29,369 nt of DNA, from positions 1 through 29,369 of the IMG/VR virus record IMGVR_UViG_3300014913_000824. The stretch is one strand, 5' to 3'. A program made the translations under genes and the position numbers. The DNA is from a virus. Shown piece by piece: positions 17,119 to 25,089 of this stretch. Positions within the stretch are counted from its first letter, which is position 1, and each line of letters starts with the position of its first letter. Under the pieces are notes generated by a model. The model saw only the letters and a list, made by a program, of their open reading frames with translations. It was not told where the DNA came from and did no database searches.

Positions 17119-18744
17119 TTAATGGTAGAACTTCATATCGTTCTGCACCAGTTTGAGGGCCACCCATCCAAAGATGGCCGCGTGGAGGCAGTCGTCCGGT
17201 CGCTGCGGCGAATGTCTCCACACCTTGCGGCCACTCTGGGTTACTTCTTCATACTCGTTAAGAATGTCTTCTATAGCTACGTGCATTTCAGACAAAGGCC
17301 CAAACTCTACTTGAGCCTTCTTCAGTATCATGAAGAAGTTATCTATGAGGGTAGTTCTGTCTGCGGTATATCTGTCCCTGCCGTTCCATTTGATAGGTTC
17401 TTTCTGTGCACCGTACTGTACCTGATGGACTCTGTGCGGTCCGAGCTTAGTAGCTAACGTACTGTTTGCGAGCATTCCTTCTCCGGCATCACCTATTACC
17501 ATAGATACTTCGTAGCCCGCACAGATTGTTGCGATCTCCTCTACGGTATGTACGGGGTTGGTGTTAGGGAATACTTTGTAGTACTTACAAACTAATTTTT
17601 GGTCATGAGGCCGGAACCCCCAGATCCACAATACCGTCCGAGAGAGCCCAGACTGCCCTCCTCCTGACCAATCAACCCCTGCCACATGTAAGGAGTACCC
17701 TTGGAAGTCAGGGGCAGCAGGGAACTGTACGAGGGCTGGTCCCAGGCATAGGGACTCGAGCTCTTCCAGACTGATAAGACGAGCACCTATCGCGTCTGAA
17801 ACCCCCAACACTTCATTTTTGAAGACCGCCATGCTGGTGGCCTCCTCGTACTTACGCAGGATACGGGCCCATCTCTTCTCCGCAAGAGCCAACCTGTCCG
17901 GCCCCTGTCCCTGCATAGCAGCAGGAACATTCGAAGGCATTATCAGCTGATTGATATGGAATCCTTTTAAGATTGTTTCTGGATGTATCTGGTCAATCTT
18001 AGGAGGGTTCGTGTCTATCCATTGCCCGTTGCGGGGATTAAGCGGTGCCCGACAGCCCAGACACTCAGGTCCGCGCTTACCTATGCAGGCATCTGACACA
18101 ATAAACTGATGTTTCTTGCAGGCGTCACATTGGATCACCCACTCTGTCTGCGTGCTCTTCTCCCATAAGTACTCAATGGTGTTCTCCATTGTCTTGGGAG
18201 TACCTGCGTAAGTTTCAAACTGATAGTCAGACTCGGAAAGGGTCTCGTTCCCTACAATAACAACAGGGTCATACAGCAGGTCCTGTATCTCATCATAGTT
18301 GGTGCGGTCTACGGAGGGTCCACGCAGCCTGTCCGCATCGTCCAACGCGTACGTAAACAGCATCTCTGCTCCATTAGTGAACTGCTTATGGAACACACGG
18401 TCTGAGAGTTCAGGGTGCAGAAAGCGCCTGTTAATAATAGGAGAGTACCGCATAGTCTTCTGTACTCTGGAATTGGAGAAACGTACTGTCTGCTCCTTGC
18501 TGGGAGTAACGAACATTGAGGAAAAATGAGGTATAAGACTGCACTCAACAATGCAAAAGTTGGCCAGGGTAGTAGACTTACCTACCTGCCGACTTGTCTT
18601 TAACAAGGTGCGTAAGTGCCTACCGTCGTATATGGCGCGATGCATTGGCCAATCATCCAAGCGGAAATCTTTACCGTCTAGTTTGATCCAGGCCTCAGCT
18701 ACATCGCTCAAGTATGCGCTAAGTGGTGCCATCGCACTAACCAT
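17119..18744 (-). CDS. terL: Terminase large subunit
   Basis: This is the DNA-packaging motor of the phage, 541 residues from the ATG at 18744. The ATPase domain has Walker A SRQVGKSTT (K56), Walker B YDEIQDL and coupling motif YAGTP. A zinc ribbon (CDACKK, then CLGC about 20 residues later) lies between ATPase and nuclease. The RNase H-like nuclease has VAGVDWSGGG, VIGDAGEG and a C-terminal PDDCLHAAIFGW carrying the third acidic residue. No small terminase is evident nearby. The start is uncertain: neither the ATG at 18744 nor the one at 18732 has a Shine-Dalgarno site, and the frame stays open into the moxR-like gene. The divergent neighbour starts only 17 bases away. Confidence 0.93.
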   Translation of the reverse strand: MVSAMAPLSAYLSDVAEAWIKLDGKDFRLDDWPMHRAIYDGRHLRTLLKTSRQVGKSTTLANFCIVECSLIPHFSSMFVTPSKEQTVRFSNSRVQKTMRYSPIINRRFLHPELSDRVFHKQFTNGAEMLFTYALDDADRLRGPSVDRTNYDEIQDLLYDPVVIVGNETLSESDYQFETYAGTPKTMENTIEYLWEKSTQTEWVIQCDACKKHQFIVSDACIGKRGPECLGCRAPLNPRNGQWIDTNPPKIDQIHPETILKGFHINQLIMPSNVPAAMQGQGPDRLALAEKRWARILRKYEEATSMAVFKNEVLGVSDAIGARLISLEELESLCLGPALVQFPAAPDFQGYSLHVAGVDWSGGGQSGLSRTVLWIWGFRPHDQKLVCKYYKVFPNTNPVHTVEEIATICAGYEVSMVIGDAGEGMLANSTLATKLGPHRVHQVQYGAQKEPIKWNGRDRYTADRTTLIDNFFMILKKAQVEFGPLSEMHVAIEDILNEYEEVTQSGRKVWRHSPQRPDDCLHAAIFGWVALKLVQNDMKFYH

Positions 18745-18761
18745 AGTAACAGGAGGATCAT

Positions 18762-20015
18762 ATGGCAAGAAAAGAAGCGAAAGAAACATTGTCCTACGCC
18801 GAGAGATACGACATCCCTTCGGGGAACATCAGCGAGATCAAAGAACAACTCAAGTTCGCCATGGAGCACAAAGCATTCAGAGGAGTGTGGTGCCTCGTTG
18901 GGGAAGCGGGTATGGGGAAGTCCCAAATCGTGCACCAGGTAGCCGAGGAGATGGGTGCGACTGTATGTGACGTGCGGACAGCACACTTCGGACTGATGGG
19001 AACGGGAATACCGTCCGTGAAAGATGCCAAGGGAGAGAACTTCTTCAAGATCAAACTTCCAGAAATCTTTCCAGGGGAAAACGAAAAGGTAATCTTAAAC
19101 TTTGACGAGCTGAACCAGGGTCAAGCGCACGCGATATCTATGTTCTTCTCAATGATCGAAGATAGGAAGATGTTCGATTACATGCTTCCGAAGGATACTC
19201 TAGTAGTGGCAACCATGAATCCGAATACGGAGCAGTACGCCGTAACGCAGATCGAAAACAACGCCGCACTTCGTCGCCGATTGAAATTCGTGTATGTAAT
19301 CCCGAGTGCCAAAGAGTTTCTCAAGCATGCGGCATCGGAGAACTTCCACTCCACGGACGTGGATATCGAGGCTCTCGGAGGAAGAAAGCCTTGCCATCCG
19401 GCTATTCTCGAGTATTTCGAAACGAAGCCTACCGAGATCGACAACAAGAGGGCAAGAGAGTCGAACAAATCCTATGTATGTCCTGCAACTATCCAAACAA
19501 TCTCAATGAACGCGTACCTCCTTGAGCAAGAAAAGATTCCTCTAGAAGGAAGCTTTGCCTATCTGATGTTTGCCTCGAGCATCGGGCAGGCCTCAGCATC
19601 AAGCATCTCAGCGTTCATGAAGGATAGCGCTACAGCTATCAACCCCCTGGACGTGTTAGAGCGTTATTCTAAGGTGAAGAAGAAGGTGGACAAGCTCATA
19701 TCTAGCTCCAACAACGAAGTATTGATGGAGCTGAATATGAATGTACTGAGCATTCTGTTCAGCAAATGTCCTGCCAACATCACACGAACTGCGAAGAACT
19801 TTGTGAAGTTCATCGTGGATCAGCCCACGGAGAATACAGGCTCAATAATGTACTCGATTCGCAAGGTAGCTGAAGACAACGGGTCGGAAGATTACCTGAA
19901 GGATCTGATGCGGGAGATGTACCAACATGACGAGTGGGTGGAAGCCCATAAGAACATGGACGAAGCGCACAGAGCTGTGGATCAGGATTTCCGATCAGGT
20001 AAGGCGAAAGCCTAG
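18762..20015 (+). CDS. MoxR-type AAA+ ATPase
   Basis: This 417-residue ATPase has Walker A GEAGMGKS (47-54), Walker B ILNFDELNQ (D115, E116), sensor 1 VVATMNP and a downstream NNAALRRRLKFVYV arginine-finger segment, all typical of the MoxR branch. MoxR proteins work as chaperone-like remodelers with VWA-domain partners, and such a partner is encoded at 21818. AGGAGG at 18751-18756 lies 5 bases before the ATG. Two minus-strand genes separate it from the VWA gene. The 3' end overlaps the convergent gene at 19995 by 21 bases. The substrate is unknown; assembly or remodelling of a replication or virion complex is possible. Confidence 0.9.
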   Translation: MARKEAKETLSYAERYDIPSGNISEIKEQLKFAMEHKAFRGVWCLVGEAGMGKSQIVHQVAEEMGATVCDVRTAHFGLMGTGIPSVKDAKGENFFKIKLPEIFPGENEKVILNFDELNQGQAHAISMFFSMIEDRKMFDYMLPKDTLVVATMNPNTEQYAVTQIENNAALRRRLKFVYVIPSAKEFLKHAASENFHSTDVDIEALGGRKPCHPAILEYFETKPTEIDNKRARESNKSYVCPATIQTISMNAYLLEQEKIPLEGSFAYLMFASSIGQASASSISAFMKDSATAINPLDVLERYSKVKKKVDKLISSSNNEVLMELNMNVLSILFSKCPANITRTAKNFVKFIVDQPTENTGSIMYSIRKVAEDNGSEDYLKDLMREMYQHDEWVEAHKNMDEAHRAVDQDFRSGKAKA

Positions 20016-20747
20016 CAGCTCCTCAGCTAAATCTTCCGACCGCTCCCGAACATAAAGATAGCAAATTGCCAACTTGGTAAGCTGTACGTCTACCGGTGTC
20101 TCCGAGAAAGTAGTACTCTCGAGCCGGTTTTGATTTACAGCTTTCCAAGCTTTGGCGACATCTTTTTTCATCGGTGCAGTATCCACAGGATACAAGCTGG
20201 TCAGCGCATCAGTAGAATAGCGGAGAGGCTTTGGAGGGTAAATACATCCCGCACGCTTCAACACTACAGCTGTAAACATCTGTACGTCCTCGTCGAACTC
20301 CGGGATCATCTCTGGATCATCAGGGTCTAGCCCTCGGATTATTCCAGCCTCATAAACTGCCCAGCACATGTGGCTTATCGCAGGCTCCTGAAGTGCTTCA
20401 GGATCGAAAGGCTGGTCGTTAAGTGCCTGTACAGTCTGTTGGAATACAATGCTGTCCCAGTAGAAAGAGGGATTCAGAACCAAGGTAATAGCAGCTTGCA
20501 ACTTGTTGCGGGCCTCTTCTTCCCATATGTAGCCGTCCCCTTCGAAGGTCTGCCACATAGTCTCCGGTTCCCAAGTGAGGATGTCCAGACTGTATACAGT
20601 CCTGGCTGCCATGTACAACGCAGCAGCCGTATGGTTGTCGGGAGCCTTCATCAATTGTTCGGCATACTCCTCCTGTGCTGCGGTCTTCGTAAGCTTCCGC
20701 TGCATGGTAGGGATATGCGATACAAGTTTATCTACGGGTTCGTACAT
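19995..20747 (-). CDS. Hypothetical protein of the packaging/virion block
   Basis: This 250-residue soluble protein has no recognised domain. It is rich in Tyr, Trp, Asp and Pro and appears mainly alpha-helical. No signal peptide, membrane segment or catalytic motif is visible. Its ATG overlaps the stop of the gene upstream (TAATG), so the two are translationally coupled. Both lie on the minus strand, between the terminase and the three putative virion genes to the right, which suggests a head, tail or connector component. That role is inferred from position only. Confidence 0.7.
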   Translation of the reverse strand: MYEPVDKLVSHIPTMQRKLTKTAAQEEYAEQLMKAPDNHTAAALYMAARTVYSLDILTWEPETMWQTFEGDGYIWEEEARNKLQAAITLVLNPSFYWDSIVFQQTVQALNDQPFDPEALQEPAISHMCWAVYEAGIIRGLDPDDPEMIPEFDEDVQMFTAVVLKRAGCIYPPKPLRYSTDALTSLYPVDTAPMKKDVAKAWKAVNQNRLESTTFSETPVDVQLTKLAICYLYVRERSEDLAEELLGFRLT

Positions 20748-21757
20748 TACTTTTTATAAGGCTTTAGCTGTGTGACCAAAGTGGTCTTCACATCCTGAGG
20801 AAGAGTCATGATCACTTCGCTCAACTTGTCGGGACTCACCTCTCCGTCAGTTGTGATCTCGGACACCACATCATCTCCTAAAGCATCTTTCCAGAACGTA
20901 ACGGGGATCCCACCCAGCAATGTCTTATCAAAAAACTCACCGTTAATCTGGACTTGTTCCGAGGCCAGTTTCTCTGTGTTGAATACACTACGGAGAGGAT
21001 CTGGGACTCCTTTTGCATAGTACGCATCTACCCCCGACTGTTTGTCGAGACCTTCCAGTAGTCTTGCTACCTTCACCTGCTCTACCGTTTCTGCAATGTA
21101 CGGGTCCCGTTTCTGTAGTTCTTTTTCCAGCATACTATATGCAGGTGCCACCTCTGATCCAAGCTTAGTCGCAACGGAGCACCTTGCAGCCACATAGTCC
21201 TGCAGACGCCTGGTGCTTGTCATAGTGAAGCTGCCCAGCTTATGGGTGAGGGGGCGTAACTCTACGGCGTATCGCGCAGCAACCTTCACCAGATTACGCA
21301 TGGCAGTAGCACGGTCTGCTATATCCAGCTCATTGTAGCGGGAATGAAGGGCTTCCTCTGCGTACCCAACATCTGCGGCCTCCTTAATCCTGAAACGGCT
21401 TTTCTCAGGGAGAAGCCACTCCTCATTAGATGCTTCTTTCTCGAGTTGAAGGGGGGCCTCAAACGCAGAGGTGTCGATGTCGTAAGCGTCTACTGCAGTG
21501 TCCAGCCGTTCAGTTACATCTGAAGGAAGGGCGCTTGCATGCTTACTGTAGCCGTACGAAATGATCGCATGCTCACGATTGTGGATAGGGAACTGTCGGC
21601 GTCCAGGCCACGCAAACGCATGGTCCGGCAGGTCACTGAGTTCCTGTACTCCCAGCTCTGCTTCTTTAGTCATCTCCCGCATGTGAGGATACTCATCCAA
21701 AACAACCCGAAGCAGCGCATGGCCGGCGTCATTCGTCTGGTCGATAATTTTATGCAT
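20747..21757 (-). CDS. Hypothetical protein with AFAWP/FPIH motif
   Basis: This 336-residue protein begins MHKIIDQTND. The ATG at 21757 follows AAGGA by 6 bases, so upstream ATGs are rejected. A segment near residue 45 (LPDHAFAWPGRRQFPIHNRE, then HAI) resembles a short module found in phage capsid-maturation proteins, in which AFA, an Arg and a Pro-Ile-x-His-like segment precede a helix. The same region is followed by a helical array and a C-terminal domain. A link to prohead maturation or a virion role is inferred from this resemblance and from coupling to the gene at 19995, not from an identified active site. Confidence 0.7.
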   Translation of the reverse strand: MHKIIDQTNDAGHALLRVVLDEYPHMREMTKEAELGVQELSDLPDHAFAWPGRRQFPIHNREHAIISYGYSKHASALPSDVTERLDTAVDAYDIDTSAFEAPLQLEKEASNEEWLLPEKSRFRIKEAADVGYAEEALHSRYNELDIADRATAMRNLVKVAARYAVELRPLTHKLGSFTMTSTRRLQDYVAARCSVATKLGSEVAPAYSMLEKELQKRDPYIAETVEQVKVARLLEGLDKQSGVDAYYAKGVPDPLRSVFNTEKLASEQVQINGEFFDKTLLGGIPVTFWKDALGDDVVSEITTDGEVSPDKLSEVIMTLPQDVKTTLVTQLKPYKK

Positions 21758-21817
21758 CTTTAGTCCTTCATCCATTTTCAGTGAAACAACAAGAATTATA
21801 GACGAGGAAGTAAAAAA

Positions 21818-23368
21818 ATGAAAACTCAAAATGCTCTAAGCGAAGTCCTTCAGTGGGCTTGTAGCCCGAGAGGAGGAAACAACCTCTACGGGAGGATCTT
21901 GAACGGCTGTAGCCGTAAGCCTACACCAGGGCTTGGAACGGCTGCAGTGGCCCTGACCCCACAAGGGAAATACCTATTCCTATACGACCTGGAATGGTTT
22001 ACGGCTCAGCCAAGAGCGTTCCAAGTGTTGGTAGTTGTGCACGAAGCTGCGCACTTGGTCCTGGAACACATACCGAGAGTGTTTCGGTACATGGTACACT
22101 TTGATGACCATAAGCAGTACAAGCGATACGAGCCCATCTTCAACATCGCCATGGATATGGCAGTGAATGACGTGGCGCTACGCCCATTTGTGGAGCAGAA
22201 TCGCGATTACTTTGGAGACGTGGCTAAGCCTCTGGTTTGGCCTGAGCAAAGGGACTACCCCAAGAACAAAACATTCGAAGAGTACACCGCGCTCCTTATT
22301 GAAGATCTACAAGAGCACGGCTTCGACGTAGATGCCTATCGGATAGGAGAATTCAAAGGCGCACAAAGTAGTCCTGATGCGGGAGGTTCCGGTGATTCCG
22401 GTGATTCTGAGGAGGAGAAAGAGTCAAAGGGTTCTGGAGGCTCTGACGAAGAGAAAGAAGAGAAAGAGGAGAAGGCTCCTCAGAACGTAAGCGAACAGAT
22501 GATGCAAGACGAGAGCGTCCCGTCATGGTTCCGGGATCTATTGAGACAGCAGGCTCCGGGCCACATATCCCACCTGGATATAGTCGAGGGTATGACCGAG
22601 TCCGAGATCGAACGAGCTATTGAGCAGGCTAAGCGTGAAGGAAAGCGCATAGTCAATTCTGCGGTAGAGCAGACACACAAAGGCCGGGGTGTTATCCCTG
22701 GGCATCTGCAGCACCTGATAGACGCGCTACTGGAAGAACCTACGATTCCGTGGGAAGTAGTACTGCGTGGGATGCTCAAGTCATCCATATCGGCAAAGCT
22801 TCGTGAGAGCACCGTTATGCCCAACGCAGGGCTCGCGCACCTGGAAGCGGACCTCATAGAGCCTTACCCCTTCTACCAGCGAGACATGACGTTCCACATT
22901 GATCTGTGCGTAGATACCTCCGGGTCAGTTTCGGATACTGAGTATATACAGTTCATGGGAGAGATTGCAGGCATACTGCGCGCAGAAGAAGGAGTATCCG
23001 CCCGCTTCATCGCATTCGATCATGCTATCCAGCAAGAGGAGCTACTCTCCTCCGATAGCAGCGCCTTTACCGACTCTCCCGAAGGGATGCGCCGTTACGG
23101 GTACGGAGGAACACAATTCAATTCAGTACTTAGGCGGGTATTGGGAACAGATACAGAGGACGATTGGCTGGAAGATGCAGACAGGATAACCGAGAGGGTA
23201 CCTACTGCGGATCTGGTGATTATATTCACCGATGGGTATGCCCCGATATCCTCAGATAAAGGCGGTCCTATTCCAGAACTGTCACCTCCGGCCCCTCTCA
23301 TATGGGCAATTACCCCTTCAGGGAAAACACATCCTGACATGGTAAGAACACTCCAGATAGGAGGGTGA
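21818..23368 (+). CDS. Metallopeptidase-like (HExxH) protein with VWA domain
   Basis: This 516-residue protein has the architecture of DUF2201-type proteins: an N-terminal metallopeptidase-like domain and a C-terminal von Willebrand A domain. H75-E-A-A-H79 lies in VVVHEAAHLVLEH, and the nearby MDMAVND helix is typical of this group. The VWA MIDAS site is D366-x-S368-x-S370 (DTSGSVSD), with a later FTDGYAP segment. A low-complexity Glu/Ser/Gly/Lys linker (about 185-225) joins the halves. Proteins of this kind are usually encoded with MoxR ATPases, and one is at 18762. GAGGA lies 9 bases before the ATG. It begins a tightly packed operon that continues with the RT gene. Whether it is an active protease cannot be said. 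Confidence 0.88.
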   Translation: MKTQNALSEVLQWACSPRGGNNLYGRILNGCSRKPTPGLGTAAVALTPQGKYLFLYDLEWFTAQPRAFQVLVVVHEAAHLVLEHIPRVFRYMVHFDDHKQYKRYEPIFNIAMDMAVNDVALRPFVEQNRDYFGDVAKPLVWPEQRDYPKNKTFEEYTALLIEDLQEHGFDVDAYRIGEFKGAQSSPDAGGSGDSGDSEEEKESKGSGGSDEEKEEKEEKAPQNVSEQMMQDESVPSWFRDLLRQQAPGHISHLDIVEGMTESEIERAIEQAKREGKRIVNSAVEQTHKGRGVIPGHLQHLIDALLEEPTIPWEVVLRGMLKSSISAKLRESTVMPNAGLAHLEADLIEPYPFYQRDMTFHIDLCVDTSGSVSDTEYIQFMGEIAGILRAEEGVSARFIAFDHAIQQEELLSSDSSAFTDSPEGMRRYGYGGTQFNSVLRRVLGTDTEDDWLEDADRITERVPTADLVIIFTDGYAPISSDKGGPIPELSPPAPLIWAITPSGKTHPDMVRTLQIGG

Positions 23369-23371
23369 TCC

Positions 23372-23953
23372 ATGACAACAATCTACTGCGTAAAAATACG
23401 CCGTAAACTGCTCAAGTCATTACGGAGAGTATTGTCCGACTCCTTCCACGTCTTTCCGTATGACAGGGTGTACCTTGTACCGAAAACGAAAGTACACGTA
23501 ATTCCTCGGATGTTTCCCTACTGCCTCGAGATGCCCCTCACGATACCCCTCCTAGACGCACTGAACCAAGTTCACGTGGAGTACGTGCGGAAAGTACCGC
23601 TGCACCGAGATAGCAGCACAGAAACTGCTACGCCCACTAAGACATACAACTTTTTCGAAGGTGGAAAGTATACCGACTGGAGCGGCTGGGCGATGGTCGT
23701 ACCTACTCAAATAAAGCAGCATTGCCGTCCGGAAAACATACGAAACGTAGGCGTCAAACATCTCCAGTACGTTCACAGCGGAGCAATGCGCCCCTACGCC
23801 AATACGCGTGCAGAGATGCCATCGATAAAACTGCATACTCCAGAGCGTACTATCGCACTACTCTGCGCAGTGTGTGATCACATTTTAGAATATCAGGCAG
23901 GAAAATGCGTTCCTGGAACTGGAAAATGTGAACAGCAAGGGGGCGCAAGATGA
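23372..23953 (+). CDS. Hypothetical Cys-motif protein, RT-operon partner 1
   Basis: The family of this 193-residue protein is not recognised. The N-terminal 60 residues are basic and hydrophobic (VKIRRKLLKSLRRVL), and the middle has aromatic clusters (YNFFEGGKYTDWSGWAMVVP). The C-terminus carries C165-x2-C168-x10-C179-x6-C186, a probable metal site just before a Gly/Gln tail. GGAGGG precedes the ATG by 6 bases. It starts 3 bases after the VWA gene and overlaps the RT gene by 4 bases (ATGA), so co-translation with the RT is likely. It occupies the position where a retron would place its non-coding RNA. Confidence 0.65.
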   Translation: MTTIYCVKIRRKLLKSLRRVLSDSFHVFPYDRVYLVPKTKVHVIPRMFPYCLEMPLTIPLLDALNQVHVEYVRKVPLHRDSSTETATPTKTYNFFEGGKYTDWSGWAMVVPTQIKQHCRPENIRNVGVKHLQYVHSGAMRPYANTRAEMPSIKLHTPERTIALLCAVCDHILEYQAGKCVPGTGKCEQQGGAR

Positions 23954-25089
23954 CACACGGGTTCTCTAACACAGAAGTCGTCATGATTAAAACACCTGAT
24001 ATCCCGGAAGACATGCCCTTTCTGATCGACGACTGCACTCTGGCTTTTTTCCTGGGCTTTAATACCAGGATTCTCTGGTACGCAATCACGCGCAAAGACG
24101 AACTGTATACTCGACTAACAATCCCTAAAAAGTCTGGAGGTAGCAGGGTAATACATGCTCCCGATAAGGTGATGAAACTTTTCGGAAAGAGGATCCTCGA
24201 GCGCCTTCTCAATCCTCTTCAGAAACAGCTAGGGGACCACGTAACCGCTTATCGTGAAGGGCGCTCAACGCAAATGGCAGTGGAACAGCATGTCCCTGAG
24301 TGCCCTATCTGCGATACAGCTCCTCCGGGAACGGAACATGACTGCCCGCACAGAGGCACATACTTCAATCTCGACCTGAAGAACTTCTTCCCCAGTACAC
24401 GCAGAGTATGGATACGCCAGTACTTCAAGCAGGTGATCGGGTACAGCCATTACGTATCTGATCTCCTGGCGTCCCTGGTCACAGTCTACGCGTTCACAGA
24501 TTCTTCCGGCTACCAGTTCTCAGGGGTACCGCAAGGTAACCCTGCCAGCGGTGCTATCTGCAATTTAGTTGCGGACTGGATGCTAGATACTCCGATGCTC
24601 GCACTCATAGATGACCTGAATAAAGAACAGGGTCTGGAAGGAGAATACGCATGGAAATACACGCGATACGCCGATGACCTGGCATTCACTTGTGGCAAGA
24701 GGTTCTCTTACTACAAAAGAATGGCAATTCTTAACAAGCTGATGAACGTGTGTACTCGCAGCGGTTACGCCGTAAACCACACCAAAACCCGCATATGGGA
24801 TGGACGCCACCGTAAGGCATTGCTGGGAGCGGTGTTTAACACCCATACGAATATCCCAAGAGATCAGTACATCTCTGTCAGATCCTTAACCTACAACTGC
24901 TGGAAGCACGGCTTTGAATCCCAATGTTCCAGAGCAGGCAAAGACTCAGAAGAAGAGCTGCGTTGGTGGCTCTTAGGGCGAATAAACTACATGGAACAAA
25001 TACATTCCGGCAAAGGACAGCAGCTTAAGTCTGTGTACAACGCTGCAGTGCAGAAATATGACAAAAACAAAACGCATCCAACAGCTTAA
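23950..25089 (+). CDS. Retron-like reverse transcriptase with Cys/His insertion
   Basis: This is a 379-residue RNA-directed DNA polymerase. The fingers start at LTIPKKSGGSRVIHAP (about 56-71). AYREGRSTQMAVEQH (100-114) fits the region X position of retron RTs. The palm has NLDLKNFFPST (D142), GVPQGNPAS (192-200) and RYADDLAFT (YADD 240-243). LLGAVFN (291-297) sits where retron RTs have VTG. Between region X and the first catalytic Asp is an insertion CPICDTAPPGTEHDCPH (118-134) that could bind zinc. The QGNPAS sequence and YADD argue against a diversity-generating retroelement. AAGGGG lies 6 bases before the ATG. The gene overlaps both neighbours, so no msr-msd locus fits directly beside it. 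Confidence 0.9.
   Translation: MTHGFSNTEVVMIKTPDIPEDMPFLIDDCTLAFFLGFNTRILWYAITRKDELYTRLTIPKKSGGSRVIHAPDKVMKLFGKRILERLLNPLQKQLGDHVTAYREGRSTQMAVEQHVPECPICDTAPPGTEHDCPHRGTYFNLDLKNFFPSTRRVWIRQYFKQVIGYSHYVSDLLASLVTVYAFTDSSGYQFSGVPQGNPASGAICNLVADWMLDTPMLALIDDLNKEQGLEGEYAWKYTRYADDLAFTCGKRFSYYKRMAILNKLMNVCTRSGYAVNHTKTRIWDGRHRKALLGAVFNTHTNIPRDQYISVRSLTYNCWKHGFESQCSRAGKDSEEELRWWLLGRINYMEQIHSGKGQQLKSVYNAAVQKYDKNKTHPTA

Noticed and set aside
18551-18970. Plus-strand open frame of 139 codons overlapping terL
   Set aside because: It lies mostly opposite the conserved terminase sequence and then inside the MoxR gene in another frame, with no ribosome binding site or recognisable product.
21775-21788. TTTTCA followed by GTGAAACA, a half match to the bacterial parS palindrome, in the divergent gap before the VWA gene
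   Set aside because: Only one half-site matches fully, the centre lacks a base, and an 8-base match is expected about once by chance in this length on two strands.
23950-25089. Diversity-generating retroelement
   Set aside because: The RT has QGNPAS and YADD rather than the DGR pattern, and no template/variable repeat pair was noticed nearby.
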